The notes: a model not told the origin generated them from the sequence alone. Shown: positions 41,763 to 51,420, numbered from the stretch's first letter. The stretch is DNA of 64,000 nucleotides from Cyclobacteriaceae bacterium (GCA_025350305.1 JANXYC010000046.1:1-64000); one strand, 5' to 3'. Made by a program: numbers and translations.

Positions 41763-42161
41763 CTAAAAATCCATTGAATCGTACACGACCACCTTCTGCC
41801 AAAGGGATGAACAGTTCTCAACAAACTTTTTATGAATGGGATGCTCCTGATAGATATTTTGGCCTCCGATGCTATCAAAGAAAATAAGTTCTGAAACGCT
41901 GTAGCTGGCATCAATTACACTTCGCTTCTCCGTGTCCGCCGGAATTCCGATGTGAATCTGCCGGACGGTTTCAATCTTTTGTAACGTCCGGAGTCCTTCG
42001 ATCAGTTTGGCGCGATCATTGGATGAAGCTGGGTTCTTCAGCCAGAAGAAAACGTGATGTGCAAGCATAGGTTTTTCGGGTTTGGACACAAAACTACTCA
42101 AGGCAGTCGCCGAGGTAAAGGCGGCCGCTGTGCCAAGGAACATTCGTCGAGTTGATTTCAT
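41763..42161 (-). CDS. Dabb-domain (stress-responsive A/B barrel) protein, Tat-exported
   Basis: 132 residues: Tat signal STRRMFLGTAAAF (about 3-26) and a Dabb ferredoxin-like domain (MLAHHVFFWLKNP; LIEGLRTLQKIETVRQIHIG; YSVSELIFFDS; YQEHPIHKKFVENCSSLW). Dabb domains dimerise to form a barrel and occur in varied enzymes. Function unknown. A -7 match TAACTTTG (42187-42194 minus) precedes it. Confidence 0.8.
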   Translation of the reverse strand: MKSTRRMFLGTAAAFTSATALSSFVSKPEKPMLAHHVFFWLKNPASSNDRAKLIEGLRTLQKIETVRQIHIGIPADTEKRSVIDASYSVSELIFFDSIGGQNIYQEHPIHKKFVENCSSLWQKVVVYDSMDF

Positions 42162-42186
42162 GATTGATCTGTTTTAGTGACATTGA

Positions 42187-42194
42187 CAAAGTTA
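42187..42194 (-). promoter_or_regulatory. Candidate -7 element for the Dabb gene
   Basis: TAACTTTG on the minus strand fits TAnnTTTG and lies about 26 bases before the ATG. No matching -33 element at 19 bases. Confidence 0.3.
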
Positions 42195-42321
42195 GTCGTT
42201 CTTTTTTCAAAAACGATTCCAGTAGGTAGAGAGGATGTATTGGTTATGCAAGGCCTCTACCGAACATTCGTTATTATGCATTTCTCAAAATTTTTCCGGC
42301 AAAAGAATAGATACTGTTAAC

Positions 42322-42358
42322 ATTTTTTTACAACCTTGTAGAACATCAACAATAAAAA
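42322..42358 (+). promoter_or_regulatory. Shared promoter-proximal block, ilv copy
   Basis: ATTTTTTTACAA, two bases, TT, three bases, GAACAT, then A and ATAAAAA at fixed spacing. The same block at 51516-51552 precedes the leu operon, with identical spacing. It lies 30 bases before the ilv leader peptide start. Likely a common promoter or regulator site for branched-chain amino acid synthesis (inference). Confidence 0.6.
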
Positions 42359-42387
42359 AAGTGAAGCGGAGGAGTATACGAGAAGAA

Positions 42388-42471
42388 ATGGGTTCATTGG
42401 TCCGCAAGGTCAATCATATCATGGTACTGATTATTGTCATCATTATTCTGCAGCCGGCGGGGTGGTGTTGA
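42388..42471 (+). CDS. ilv operon leader peptide (attenuator)
   Basis: 27-codon peptide MGSLVRKVNHI... with nine consecutive branched-chain codons, Val-Leu-Ile-Ile-Val-Ile-Ile-Ile-Leu (42424-42450), and then QPAGWC-stop. An AGGAG lies 15 bases before the first ATG; translation could also begin at the internal ATG 42421. The segment 42458-42466 at the end of the peptide can pair with 42498-42506, the left arm of the following terminator (9 bp, one G-U), providing an antiterminator. Ribosome stalling at scarce charged Ile/Val/Leu tRNA would favour read-through into ilvE. Confidence 0.85.
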   Translation: MGSLVRKVNHIMVLIIVIIILQPAGWC

Positions 42472-42496
42472 TCTGATTTATATAAACAGAATTTTC

Positions 42497-42530
42497 AACC
42501 GCCCCGACACACTCGGGGCGGTTTTGTTTT
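42497..42530 (+). terminator. Attenuator terminator upstream of ilvE
   Basis: 11-bp perfect stem AACCGCCCCGA (42497-42507) and TCGGGGCGGTT (42513-42523) with a five-base loop, followed by TTGTTTT. It begins 26 bases after the leader peptide stop and ends about 40 bases before ilvE. Confidence 0.88.
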
Positions 42531-42543
42531 CTATAGCTGGTCA

Positions 42544-42559
42544 CAAACTAACGATTGTT
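42544..42559 (+). promoter_or_regulatory. 16-mer preceding ilvE, identical before leuC
   Basis: CAAACTAACGATTGTT occurs here, 10 bases before the ilvE ATG, and again at 51633-51648, directly before the leuC GTG. In both operons it lies between a strong hairpin and the first start codon. It may be a translation-initiation or regulator-binding sequence. Confidence 0.55.
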
Positions 42560-42569
42560 TTAAAAAGGT

Positions 42570-43457
42570 ATGTATTACAACGAAAGCACGATTCTTTTCC
42601 TGGATGGAAAATTTATAAAAGCCGCCGATGCCAGGGCAGATATCTTCAGTCAGACCCTTCATTACGGTTATGGAGTGTTTGAAGGTATCCGTTCTTACCA
42701 AACGATCAATGGGACAAAGATTTTTAAACCGGGTGAACACTTTGAACGCTTGCGTCGCAGTTGCATTTTGATGGGAATTCCGATGAATTACAACGTGGAG
42801 GAACTTACCCAGCTTTCTTATCAGGTGCTGGAGCGAAATAATTTGTCCGAAGCCTACCTGCGGCCGCTGGTTTTTTGCAGTCCGAATATGTCTCTCACGG
42901 CGCCCAAAGAAGTATCCGTCATGATAGCTGCCTGGGATTGGGGAAAATATTTCAGCAACACATCGTTGCGTGTATGCATCTCATCGTTTCAGCGACCGAA
43001 CCCCAAGTCAGTAAAAGTAGAAGCCAAAGCTTGCGGCTATTATGTAAACTCCATTCTTGCTACGATGGAAGCAAAAGAGCGTGGCTTCGATGAGGCGCTC
43101 ATGTTGGATATGAATGGCTTCGTGGCCGAAGGGCCGGGCGCCAATTTCTTTTTCGAAAAGGACGGCGTGCTCCACACACCACCACTTGGAAATATTTTAC
43201 CGGGCATTACACGCCATACGGTGATTGACATTTGCCGTGAATTGGATATTCCTGTCGTTGAAAAGTATTTCAGACCGGAAGATCTCTTTGAAGCTGACAG
43301 TGCTTTCTTCTGCGGCACAGCGGCAGAGATTACCGCCATCGAGTCAATCGAAGGACAAACTTTTCACAAGCCCTGGAAAAAATCGCTGGGAAGGGTGATG
43401 CAGGAGGCGTATCAGAGTATTGTGTTGGATAAGAGTTACAGTTATGTTATAGTCTAG
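42570..43457 (+). CDS. ilvE: Branched-chain amino acid aminotransferase
   Basis: Last step of Ile, Val and Leu synthesis (PLP-dependent fold IV). 295 residues. N-terminal [35 protein letters not shown]-Lys in [14 protein letters not shown], and the [12 protein letters not shown] and [11 protein letters not shown] phosphate/cofactor loops. First structural gene of the ilvE-D-B-N-C-A operon; expression should depend on the attenuator just upstream. Confidence 0.95.
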   Translation: MYYNESTILFLDGKFIKAADARADIFSQTLHYGYGVFEGIRSYQTINGTKIFKPGEHFERLRRSCILMGIPMNYNVEELTQLSYQVLERNNLSEAYLRPLVFCSPNMSLTAPKEVSVMIAAWDWGKYFSNTSLRVCISSFQRPNPKSVKVEAKACGYYVNSILATMEAKERGFDEALMLDMNGFVAEGPGANFFFEKDGVLHTPPLGNILPGITRHTVIDICRELDIPVVEKYFRPEDLFEADSAFFCGTAAEITAIESIEGQTFHKPWKKSLGRVMQEAYQSIVLDKSYSYVIV

Positions 43458-43530
43458 GTGCTGGGTACTAGGCACTGGGGGCTGGCTACCAGAACCCAGC
43501 ATCAAGAATAGAGAAGGAGAAGAGAACGAA
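43458..43530. repeat. GGTGCTGGGTAC-type iterated/inverted repeat between ilvE and ilvD
   Basis: GGTGCTGGGTACTAGG (about 43457-43472) and CTACCAGAACCCAGCATC (about 43486-43503) form an imperfect hairpin built from GCTGGGT/ACTAGG words, inside the operon. Could influence processing or differential expression. Confidence 0.45.
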
Positions 43531-43536
43531 TTGAAA

Positions 43537-45216
43537 ATGGAATTAAATAGGTATAGCAAAACCATCACTCAGGATCCGACTCTTCCGGCGTCGCAGGCAA
43601 TGCTGTATGGTGTTGGCCTTACAGAACATGATTTGACGAAGGCACAGGTTGGTATAGTAAGTACAGGCTTTGATGGCAACACGTGCAATATGCATCTCAA
43701 CGCATTGGCAGGTGAAGTGAAGCAAGCGGTTTGGGATCAGGAGTTAGTGGGATTGATTTTTCATACGATCGGCGTGAGTGATGGCATTTCAAATGGAACG
43801 GAAGGGATGCGGTATTCGCTGGTAAGCCGTGAGGTAATTGCCGATTCGATCGAAACAGTGTGCGGTGCTCATTACTATGATGGTTTGATTGCTGTGGTAG
43901 GCTGTGATAAAAATATGCCAGGTTCGCTTATCGCGATGGGGAGATTGAATCGCCCGGCCATCATGGTGTACGGTGGCTCCATCGCCGGTGGTCATTGGAA
44001 AGGTAAGTCGCTGAATATTGTTTCGGCGTTTGAAGCCTTGGGCGAAAAGCTTGCTGGCAAACTTTCAGACGAAGATTACAAAGGCATTATTCAAAATTCC
44101 TGTCCGGGTGCCGGTGCGTGCGGGGGCATGTACACGGCCAATACGATGGCTTCGGCGATTGAAGCGCTGGGGATGTCATTGCCGTACTCATCTTCCAATC
44201 CCGCGCTGGGAAAAGAGAAATCAAAGGAGTGTCATGATGCGGGAAAAGCGATTCGTCACCTTCTTGAAAAAGACGTGAAGCCGCGTGATATTATGACGTT
44301 CAAGGCATTTGAAAATGCCATTGCAATCGTGATGGTGCTGGGTGGATCGACCAATGCTGTCCTGCACTTGATCGCGATGGCAAAATCCGTGGGCGTGAAA
44401 ATTACCCAGGAGGACTTTCAGCGTATCTCTGACAAAACCCCGCTACTCGCCGACCTGAAACCGAGTGGTAAATACCTGATGGAAGACCTCCATAAAATCG
44501 GCGGCACTCCGGTAGTGATGAAATACTTGCTTGACAAAGGATACCTCCATGGAAATTGTCTCACCGTGACCGGAAAAACCATTTCGGAAAATCTAAAGAG
44601 TGTATCACCCCTCGACTTTGAAAAGCAGCATGTTATTTATCCTGTAGAAAGGGCGATCAAGAAAACCGGCCACCTGCAAATTCTTTACGGAAACCTTGCT
44701 GAGAAGGGATCGGTAGCCAAGATCACCGGCAAAGAAGGCGAACGATTCAAGGGGACCGCGCGCGTTTTTAACGGCGAGTTTGAATTGGTCGATGGAATCA
44801 CGTCCGGGAAAATCAAGGAAGGTGATGTGGTGGTGATACGGTATGTGGGCCCGAAAGGAGCACCCGGTATGCCTGAAATGCTGAAGCCAACCAGCTTAAT
44901 CATGGGGTCCGGACTTGGGAAATCGGTGGCGCTCATTACCGATGGAAGATTTTCCGGAGGGTCTCACGGTTTTGTGATCGGACACATCACGCCGGAAGCA
45001 TTTGACGGAGGCTTGCTTGCCCTCGTGGAAGATGGTGACTGGATTGAAATTGACGTGAAGAAACGCCAACTCAATCTGCTCATTGACGAAAAAACATTGG
45101 CGATCAGAAGATCGCACCACAAAGCTCCCTCACTGCGCGTGACGAGTGGCGTACTATACAAATATGCAAAACAAGTAAAAACAGCTGCCGATGGATGCGT
45201 TACTGACGAAGCCTAA
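43537..45216 (+). CDS. ilvD: Dihydroxy-acid dehydratase
   Basis: Fe-S dehydratase for Ile/Val synthesis. About 559 residues. Cluster-binding cysteines are in [16 protein letters not shown] and [17 protein letters not shown]. The C-terminal half carries [21 protein letters not shown] and [18 protein letters not shown]. An in-frame TTG at 43531 would add two residues and has better spacing from GAAGGAGA; I chose the ATG. Its end overlaps ilvB by 26 bases. Confidence 0.95.
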   Translation: MELNRYSKTITQDPTLPASQAMLYGVGLTEHDLTKAQVGIVSTGFDGNTCNMHLNALAGEVKQAVWDQELVGLIFHTIGVSDGISNGTEGMRYSLVSREVIADSIETVCGAHYYDGLIAVVGCDKNMPGSLIAMGRLNRPAIMVYGGSIAGGHWKGKSLNIVSAFEALGEKLAGKLSDEDYKGIIQNSCPGAGACGGMYTANTMASAIEALGMSLPYSSSNPALGKEKSKECHDAGKAIRHLLEKDVKPRDIMTFKAFENAIAIVMVLGGSTNAVLHLIAMAKSVGVKITQEDFQRISDKTPLLADLKPSGKYLMEDLHKIGGTPVVMKYLLDKGYLHGNCLTVTGKTISENLKSVSPLDFEKQHVIYPVERAIKKTGHLQILYGNLAEKGSVAKITGKEGERFKGTARVFNGEFELVDGITSGKIKEGDVVVIRYVGPKGAPGMPEMLKPTSLIMGSGLGKSVALITDGRFSGGSHGFVIGHITPEAFDGGLLALVEDGDWIEIDVKKRQLNLLIDEKTLAIRRSHHKAPSLRVTSGVLYKYAKQVKTAADGCVTDEA

Positions 45217-46951
45217 GCCGGCCCTGGCTCCGGATAGTTATCCGGAGTCGAAACAAAAGATCTCAGGATCGCAGGCATTGTTGAGAAGCCTGGTGGCTGA
45301 GGATGTAAATATTTTGTTTGGTTATCCGGGTGGCGCGATTATGCCGGTGTACGATGCGTTGTATGATTTTGCGGATCAGCTCACACATATTTTAGTTCGT
45401 CACGAACAAGGAGCAGTGCATGCAGCCCAGGGCTATGCCCGTGTTTCCGGGAGAGTGGGAGTGGCCCTTGCCACTTCAGGACCAGGCGCTACCAATTTGG
45501 TCACCGGCCTTGCCGATGCATTGATTGACTCAACACCCATCGTTTGTATTACGGGTCAGGTGTTCGCCCACTTGCTTGGTACGGACGCTTTTCAGGAGAT
45601 TGACGTAGTGAATACGACCATCCCGGTGACGAAATGGAACATCCAGGTGACGGAAGCCAAAGACATCGCTCCTGCAGTGGCCAAAGCTTTTTATATCGCA
45701 AAAAGCGGAAGACCCGGACCTGTGCTGATCGACATTACCAAGAATGCCCAAAACGAATTGATTGATGAATCTGAATATGAACGATGCATCCACATACGTA
45801 CCTACAAACCTAAACCGGTCTTGCAGTTAGGGCAGGTGAATGCCGCCGCCACATTAATTAACAATGCAAAGCGGCCGTATCTGCTGGCCGGACAAGGGGT
45901 ATTATTATCAGGTGCTAACAGCGAGTTACTTGCATTCTCAGAAAAAACCGGAATACCTGTGGCCTGTACGCTACTGGGCCTTGGAACCTTTCCCACCGAT
46001 CATCCGAATTATGTAGGGTTCCTGGGCATGCACGGCAATTACGGCCCGAATATGAATACCAACGAGTGCGATGTACTGATTGCAGTGGGTATGCGCTTTG
46101 ACGACAGGGTCACGGGTAACGTGAACAAGTATGCGAGACAGGCAAAGATCATTCATATTGAGATTGATAACGCCGAGATTAACAAGATTATCAAAACGGA
46201 TGTGTCCGTCTATGCCGACGCGCGCGAAGCACTGGCAACATTGACAGAAAAGTGTACACAGAAACGTTATGATGACTGGCTGGAGAGCTTTCATAGATTT
46301 GACAAGATTGAATATGAGAAAGTTATACGGCACGAGTTCAATCCTACCGGCGAATTGATGATGGCGGAAGTTATTAATCATCTTTCCCTGTTAACAAATG
46401 GCGAATCAATTATTGTTACCGATGTTGGCCAGCACCAAATGGTGACATCGCGGTACTATAAATTCAAAAGCCCGCGGACGAATGTTACGTCGGGCGGAGC
46501 CGGGACCATGGGCTTTGCACTTCCTGCTGCAATCGGCGCCAAGCTGGCCATGCCACGCCAGCAGGTGGTGGCTGTGATCGGTGATGGTGGTTACCAAATG
46601 ACCATCCAGGAGTTGGGCACTATCATGCAGTATAAGATCCCCGTGAAAATATTGGTACTCAACAACAACTTCCTGGGGATGGTGCGGCAGTGGCAGCAAC
46701 TGTTTCATGAAAAACGCTATTCATTTACAGAAATGCAGAATCCAGACTTTGTAAAAATTGCACAGGCATATGGCATTACAGCCAGAAAAGTAGAGCGCCG
46801 CGAAGATTTGCAAAATGCCTTGCGGGAAATGTTAGCGGCAACGACCTCCTATTTTCTTGAAGTAGTGGTCGGTAAAGAAGATAATGTGTTTCCCATGGTG
46901 CCGGCGGGTGCAGGGGTTGGCGAAATATTGTTGGAAGAATCAAAAAAATAA
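45191..46951 (+). CDS. ilvB: Acetolactate synthase large subunit
   Basis: ThDP-dependent AHAS catalytic subunit, 586 residues. Catalytic Glu in [16 protein letters not shown] (about 66), [25 protein letters not shown] region [11 protein letters not shown], and the ThDP-Mg motif GDGGYQM...[13 protein letters not shown]. The extended N-terminus ([15 protein letters not shown]) overlaps the end of ilvD, indicating translational coupling. Confidence 0.95.
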   Translation: MDALLTKPKPALAPDSYPESKQKISGSQALLRSLVAEDVNILFGYPGGAIMPVYDALYDFADQLTHILVRHEQGAVHAAQGYARVSGRVGVALATSGPGATNLVTGLADALIDSTPIVCITGQVFAHLLGTDAFQEIDVVNTTIPVTKWNIQVTEAKDIAPAVAKAFYIAKSGRPGPVLIDITKNAQNELIDESEYERCIHIRTYKPKPVLQLGQVNAAATLINNAKRPYLLAGQGVLLSGANSELLAFSEKTGIPVACTLLGLGTFPTDHPNYVGFLGMHGNYGPNMNTNECDVLIAVGMRFDDRVTGNVNKYARQAKIIHIEIDNAEINKIIKTDVSVYADAREALATLTEKCTQKRYDDWLESFHRFDKIEYEKVIRHEFNPTGELMMAEVINHLSLLTNGESIIVTDVGQHQMVTSRYYKFKSPRTNVTSGGAGTMGFALPAAIGAKLAMPRQQVVAVIGDGGYQMTIQELGTIMQYKIPVKILVLNNNFLGMVRQWQQLFHEKRYSFTEMQNPDFVKIAQAYGITARKVERREDLQNALREMLAATTSYFLEVVVGKEDNVFPMVPAGAGVGEILLEESKK

Positions 46952-46965
46952 AGCATCGGCAGCGC

Positions 46966-47262
46966 ATGAAGCAAGATTTCACAATGGAACTATCGTCGGA
47001 CAATAATTTTTCTGTTCTTAACAGGATCATTAATATTCTTAACCGCCGAAGGGTCCGGATTAAAAAACTAATGGCGCATGAAAACGAAGACGATTTCCGC
47101 CGGGGCGGAGTCATCATGCTCCTGTACACCACACACGACATGGCCGAGAAAGTAAAAGTACAACTGGAAAAATTGATCGAGGTTGATAAAGTGAGCTACC
47201 AGGAAGGCAACATCTATCAGGAACTCAGCGAACAAACAGTTGACCTAAATCAGACCACCTAA
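46966..47262 (+). CDS. ilvN: Acetolactate synthase small subunit, minimal ACT form
   Basis: 98 residues: one ACT domain only (NNFSVLNRIINILNRRRVRIKKLMAHE; MLLYTTHDMAEKVKVQLEKLIEV). Typical IlvH/IlvN are about 160-180 residues with a second domain, so this is a minimal regulatory subunit. It would stimulate IlvB and may transmit valine inhibition. Located 14 bases after ilvB. Confidence 0.82.
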   Translation: MKQDFTMELSSDNNFSVLNRIINILNRRRVRIKKLMAHENEDDFRRGGVIMLLYTTHDMAEKVKVQLEKLIEVDKVSYQEGNIYQELSEQTVDLNQTT

Positions 47263-47327
47263 CATAAACACCTCAACACATAAACACATTAAAACATTAA
47301 CACGTAAACACATTAACACGTAAAACT
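47263..47327. repeat. Iterated ACACATTAACACGTAAAC words before ilvC
   Basis: Overlapping copies of CATAAACAC, ACATTAAAACATTAACACG and TAAACACATTAACACGTAAA fill the whole ilvN-ilvC gap up to the ATG. The same word type recurs at 50875-50948. Confidence 0.6.
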
Positions 47328-48398
47328 ATGGCCAAAATTAATTTCGGAGGAACAGTAGAAGAAGTAGTAACGCGCGAAGAATTTCCCATGGAAAAAGCGT
47401 TAGAAGTGTTGCAAAAGGAAACCATCGCGATCATCGGCTATGGTGTGCAAGGTCCTGCACAAGCACTGAACCTGCGCGATAATGGGTTTAAGGTAATTGT
47501 AGGCCAACGCAAAGGGTCCACGACCTGGAAGAAAGCAGTTGAACATGGCTGGGTGCCAGGTGAGACGTTATTTGAAATTGAAGAGGCTGTCCGGCAGGGC
47601 ACGATTATCGAGTTCCTTCTTTCCGATGCGGGACAGATAGCCTTGTGGCCAGTCATTAAACCTCACTTGACAAAAGGAAAGACTTTATATTTCTCGCATG
47701 GCTTTGGCATCACCTTTAAAGAACAAACGGGCATCGTCCCGCCGGCTGATATTGATGTCGTATTGGCAGCTCCGAAAGGATCGGGTACATCTGTTCGCCG
47801 GTTGTTCTTGCAGGGCAAAGGTATCAACTCGAGCTACGCTGTATTCCAGGATGCCACCGGAAATGCCAAGTCGAAAGCGATTGCGCTGGGAATTGGCGTT
47901 GGATCGGGCTATTTGTTTGCGACCGATTTTAAAAAAGAGGTTTACTCCGATTTGACTGGCGAGCGCGGCACCTTAATGGGCGCCATTGCCGGAATTTTTG
48001 AAGCACAATATGAAGTTCTGCGATCCAAAGGCCACTCACCTTCTGAAGCATTTAATGAAACAGTGGAAGAGCTCACCCAAAGTCTTATGCCGCTGGTAGC
48101 CGAAAACGGTATGGACTGGATGTACGCCAATTGTTCGACCACGGCACAGCGTGGTGCGTTGGATTGGAAGAAAAAATTTAAAGCAGCCACACTGCCCGTG
48201 TTCAAAGAATTGTATGATAGCGTTGCCAGTGGAGCCGAAGCTAAACGGACAATCGAAACCTGCAGCAAACCGGACTACCGGGAAAAGCTGGCAGAAGAAT
48301 TGAAAGAAGTTCGTGAGAGCGAACTGTGGCAGGCAGGCGCTGCAGTTCGAGCGCTGCGACCCGAGAAAGCAACTGTTGAAGCAAGTATGATAAACTAA
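47328..48398 (+). CDS. ilvC: Ketol-acid reductoisomerase
   Basis: Converts acetolactate and acetohydroxybutyrate with NADPH and Mg2+. 356 residues. Rossmann motif AIIGYGVQGPAQALNLRDNG and the cofactor loop GQRKGSTTWKKA; metal/catalytic region DLTGERGTLMGAIAG and EAFNETVEELTQSL. Length fits class I. The gap before it is filled by iterated repeats. Confidence 0.95.
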   Translation: MAKINFGGTVEEVVTREEFPMEKALEVLQKETIAIIGYGVQGPAQALNLRDNGFKVIVGQRKGSTTWKKAVEHGWVPGETLFEIEEAVRQGTIIEFLLSDAGQIALWPVIKPHLTKGKTLYFSHGFGITFKEQTGIVPPADIDVVLAAPKGSGTSVRRLFLQGKGINSSYAVFQDATGNAKSKAIALGIGVGSGYLFATDFKKEVYSDLTGERGTLMGAIAGIFEAQYEVLRSKGHSPSEAFNETVEELTQSLMPLVAENGMDWMYANCSTTAQRGALDWKKKFKAATLPVFKELYDSVASGAEAKRTIETCSKPDYREKLAEELKEVRESELWQAGAAVRALRPEKATVEASMIN

Positions 48399-48480
48399 CG
48401 AACTCCAGTACACGCTTCGTTTGACTTCATTTAAGGGCATAAACAGAGATGATGAGCGTAGCCGGAGTGGATCCATCAAA

Positions 48481-49734
48481 ATGCAACCAGCCACAAAAAT
48501 TCATTCCCTCAATATCAACGCAGCTTACGAAGTGCTAAAGTCGGTTGTGTTAAAAACCCCCTTGCAGTTTCACCGCAAGCTTTCGGAGAAGTTTGGTTGT
48601 GAACTTTATTTGAAGCGTGAAGACCTGCAGGTTGTGCGCTCGTATAAAATCCGGGGAGCGTATAACTTAATGCAGAGCCTGGACGAAGGGCAGCGCAAGC
48701 ATGGAGTCGTTTGTGCAAGTGCAGGAAACCATGCACAAGGTGTTGCTTTTTCTTGTAAACTGCTGAACATTCAGGGCGTTATCTACATGCCGGCCATTAC
48801 ACCGAAGCAGAAGATCAACCAGATAAGAATGTTTGGTGGAACCCACATCGAGACTGTATTGATAGGTGATACCTTTGACGAATGCCAGACCCACGCCATA
48901 GAATTCGCGGAGAGAAACGACCGTGTTTTTATTCCGCCGTTTGATCATCCCAAAATAATGGAAGGTCAGGGTACCGTGGGCAAGGAAATTTTGGAAGACC
49001 AATCCCATCTTGATTTTCTTTTTGTGCCGGTGGGAGGAGGAGGCTTGTGTGCGGGGGTAGGCAGTTATTTTCAAACCTATTCACCCCAGACAAAGATTAT
49101 CGGGGCAGAGCCACAGGGCGCACCGTCCATGAAGGAAGCATTGAAAGCAGGCCGGCCGGTTGTGCTTGAAGCTATTCAGCGATTTGTGGATGGCGCTTCC
49201 GTGAAGAAGGTAGGCGATCAAACGTTCCCGATTTGCAAAGAGGTGCTGACCGATCTACTGTTGGTGCCGGAAGGAAAAGTGAGTTCAACCATTCTGCAAT
49301 TATATAATGAGGATGCGATCGTGGCTGAGCCTGCCGGCGCCCTATCCATTGCTGCTTTGGATCAGTATGGGGATAAGTTGAAGGGTAAAAAAGTAGTGTG
49401 TATCCTGAGTGGTGGCAATAATGACATCGACCGGATGCAGGAGATAAAGGAGCGGTCCTTGCTCTACGAAGGGTTAAAGCATTATTTTATTGTTCGCTTT
49501 GCCCAACGCCCCGGGGCATTAAAAGAATTTGTTAACCATATCCTGGGCCCGACGGATGATATTGTTCGTTTTGAATTTATACAAAAGCATAACAAGGAAA
49601 CCGGGCCTGCCTTGATTGGTATTGAAGTGAAATCAAAGGATGATTTTTCTTCCCTGATTGAACGCATGGATCATTATAAACTCAATTACACGCTGATTAA
49701 CCAGCATGAAAACTTGTTTGAGTATTTAGTCTAG
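48481..49734 (+). CDS. ilvA: Threonine dehydratase, biosynthetic
   Basis: Produces 2-oxobutanoate for isoleucine. About 417 residues from ATG 48481 (a further 20 upstream codons in frame have no family match). PLP-lysine in LKREDLQVVRSYKIRGAYN, then SAGNHAQGVAFS and VPVGGGGLCAGVGSYF. A C-terminal ACT-like domain (about 330-417, HYFIVRFAQRPGALKEFV) suggests isoleucine feedback. Last gene of the ilv operon. Confidence 0.93.
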   Translation: MQPATKIHSLNINAAYEVLKSVVLKTPLQFHRKLSEKFGCELYLKREDLQVVRSYKIRGAYNLMQSLDEGQRKHGVVCASAGNHAQGVAFSCKLLNIQGVIYMPAITPKQKINQIRMFGGTHIETVLIGDTFDECQTHAIEFAERNDRVFIPPFDHPKIMEGQGTVGKEILEDQSHLDFLFVPVGGGGLCAGVGSYFQTYSPQTKIIGAEPQGAPSMKEALKAGRPVVLEAIQRFVDGASVKKVGDQTFPICKEVLTDLLLVPEGKVSSTILQLYNEDAIVAEPAGALSIAALDQYGDKLKGKKVVCILSGGNNDIDRMQEIKERSLLYEGLKHYFIVRFAQRPGALKEFVNHILGPTDDIVRFEFIQKHNKETGPALIGIEVKSKDDFSSLIERMDHYKLNYTLINQHENLFEYLV

Positions 49735-49923
49735 TGCCTGCAACTATTTATTTATAAAAAAGGGGAGCATTCCAGCAACAAGTTTCGACACCTATTAATA
49801 TTAATAGAATCAAATTCGTTGGAACGGCACCAGTAAATCGTTTGCGGTCAATTAATAATTCTTTAATAACACTTTTTTGAACTCACCATCGTAACTTCGC
49901 ATCGGGAAGGGTGCTTTTCAAAG

Positions 49924-50035
49924 TGTCGCGTTGGACTAAAGTCCATGTTGGTTGGACTTGAATAACCCCAGCCTTAAGGCTGGGTTTTATTATCGCGATA
50001 CTGTTAAAGGGCTTTAGCCCAAATGAACCGCGACA
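49924..50035. repeat. REP-like composite palindromic element
   Basis: Bounded by TGTCGCG (49924-49930) and CGCGACA (50029-50035). Internal palindromes: GGACTAAAGTCC (49933-49944), CCCAGCCTTAAGGCTGGG (about 49967-49984, followed by TTTTATT) and GGGCTTTAGCCC (about 50009-50020). The middle stem may terminate ilvA transcription. Otherwise 49735-50089 is empty, with an AT-rich first half. Confidence 0.7.
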
Positions 50036-50089
50036 AATTGAAATGCACCCGGGGAATAGCTATAAATTCGAAGCTGAATTACATTTACG

Positions 50090-50863
50090 ATGGCACAAGG
50101 TCTTTTAATCGACATGGATGGAGTAGTGTATGGAGGTGATGTGATGATCCCCGGTGCGGATGCGTTTATTAAAAATCTGTTGGATCAGAATATTCCGTTT
50201 AGTTTCATGACCAACAACAGTCAGCGTACACGTCTTGAGGCTGTACGCAAGCTTCATCGGCTTGGTATTGATGTGTCCGAGAGTCATATTTATACCAGCG
50301 CGATGGCGACCGGCAAATTTTTATCCACTCAAATTCCAATGGGCAGTGCTTATGTATTGGGGGAGGGAGGATTGTTAACCAGCCTCCATGAAAATGGCAT
50401 CACGCTGATTGATAATGATCCGGATTTTGTTGTGCTCGGCGAAGGAAGAAACTTTACCCTTGAAATGGTGCAACGCGCAGTGGATATGATATTAGCAGGC
50501 GCAAAATTCATCACCACCAACCGTGATCCATCTCCCAAGAAGAAGGGCTGGAATAATCTCGGTATTGCTGCAACAACCGCCATGATCGAAGAAGCAACCG
50601 GCATCAAGGCGTTTGTGATCGGGAAGCCAAGCCCGGTGATGATGCGGTACGCCAGGAAAGCGCTTGGACTAGAAGCAGCTGAAACGAGTATTATTGGCGA
50701 TACCATGGACACCGACATCAGGGGCGGCGTGCAGATGGGTTACAAAACAATTCTTGTGTTGAGCGGGATTACGCAAAGAGAACAACTCAGCCGTTATGCT
50801 TTCAAGCCCGACATGGTGGTGGAATCTGTGAATGAAATTAAATTCCCGCTGCCTTGGTGGTAG
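50090..50863 (+). CDS. HAD-IIA (NagD-like) phosphatase
   Basis: 257 residues. Catalytic DMDGVVY (about 8-14), the TNNSQRTR loop, and the C-terminal IGKPSPVMMRYA and IIGDTMDTDIRGGVQMGYKT motifs of HAD-IIA enzymes such as NagD. Probably a cytoplasmic nucleotide or sugar phosphatase. It stands alone between the ilv and leu operons. Confidence 0.87.
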   Translation: MAQGLLIDMDGVVYGGDVMIPGADAFIKNLLDQNIPFSFMTNNSQRTRLEAVRKLHRLGIDVSESHIYTSAMATGKFLSTQIPMGSAYVLGEGGLLTSLHENGITLIDNDPDFVVLGEGRNFTLEMVQRAVDMILAGAKFITTNRDPSPKKKGWNNLGIAATTAMIEEATGIKAFVIGKPSPVMMRYARKALGLEAAETSIIGDTMDTDIRGGVQMGYKTILVLSGITQREQLSRYAFKPDMVVESVNEIKFPLPWW

Positions 50864-50869
50864 GGAATG

Positions 50870-50948
50870 TTTGAACGTGTTGATGTGTTTACGTAAATGC
50901 ATGGTCGAGTTAACATTAGCACGTAAACACTTTAACACCTAAACACAT
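50870..50948. repeat. Second region of ACACGTAAACAC-type words
   Basis: GTGTTGATGTGTTTACGTAAATGC, then TTAGCACGTAAACACTTTAACACCTAAACACATT (shown as words) lie between the HAD and OsmC genes and match the ilvN-ilvC gap repeats in unit sequence. Confidence 0.5.
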
Positions 50949-51006
50949 TTTCTTGTTAATCATACATAAAACTATTTTTAATATCCAACCAATTAAACCA
51001 ACAATT

Positions 51007-51420
51007 ATGAAACGTACAGCATCCGCACACTGGGAAGGTGACTTAAAAGCTGGCAAGGGCAGCCTCTCCACACAAAGTACCACTTTAAATAAAACGCAGT
51101 ATTCTTACAACATTCGTTTCGCGGATGGCGTCGGCACAAACCCGGAAGAATTACTGGCCGCCGCGCATGCAGGCTGCTTTACCATGCAGGTGAGCGCGAT
51201 GCTCGGCCAGGCGGGATTTACTCCTGCTTCCCTGGACACTATTGCGTCAGTCAACCTGGAGGGCGGTGCCATCACCGGAGTTCACTTGTCCATCAAAGGC
51301 AAAGTGCCCAACATTTCAGAACAGCAATTTGCGGAGGTAACAAAAAATGCAGAGAAGAATTGTATTGTATCAAAGTCACTAAGCATACCCATCTCGTCTG
51401 ATACGAGCCTTATTAAATAA
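51007..51420 (+). CDS. OsmC-family peroxiredoxin
   Basis: 137 residues from ATG 51007. The peroxidatic and resolving cysteines appear in HAGCFTMQVSAM and KNCIVSKSL, and the N-terminal SAHWEGDLKAGKGSL is typical of OsmC/Ohr proteins that reduce organic hydroperoxides. The 18 upstream codons of the longer frame are not conserved. Its stop lies within an 18-bp tandem duplication. Confidence 0.87.
   Translation: MKRTASAHWEGDLKAGKGSLSTQSTTLNKTQYSYNIRFADGVGTNPEELLAAAHAGCFTMQVSAMLGQAGFTPASLDTIASVNLEGGAITGVHLSIKGKVPNISEQQFAEVTKNAEKNCIVSKSLSIPISSDTSLIK

Noticed and set aside
42235-42471. Long version of the ilv leader frame (78 codons)
   Set aside because: Upstream codons cross the shared promoter block; the short form from ATG 42388 or 42421 fits an attenuator leader peptide better.
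47266-47325. Possible CRISPR-like array before ilvC
   Set aside because: Units are short, overlapping and unevenly spaced, with no distinct spacers and no cas genes anywhere in the window.
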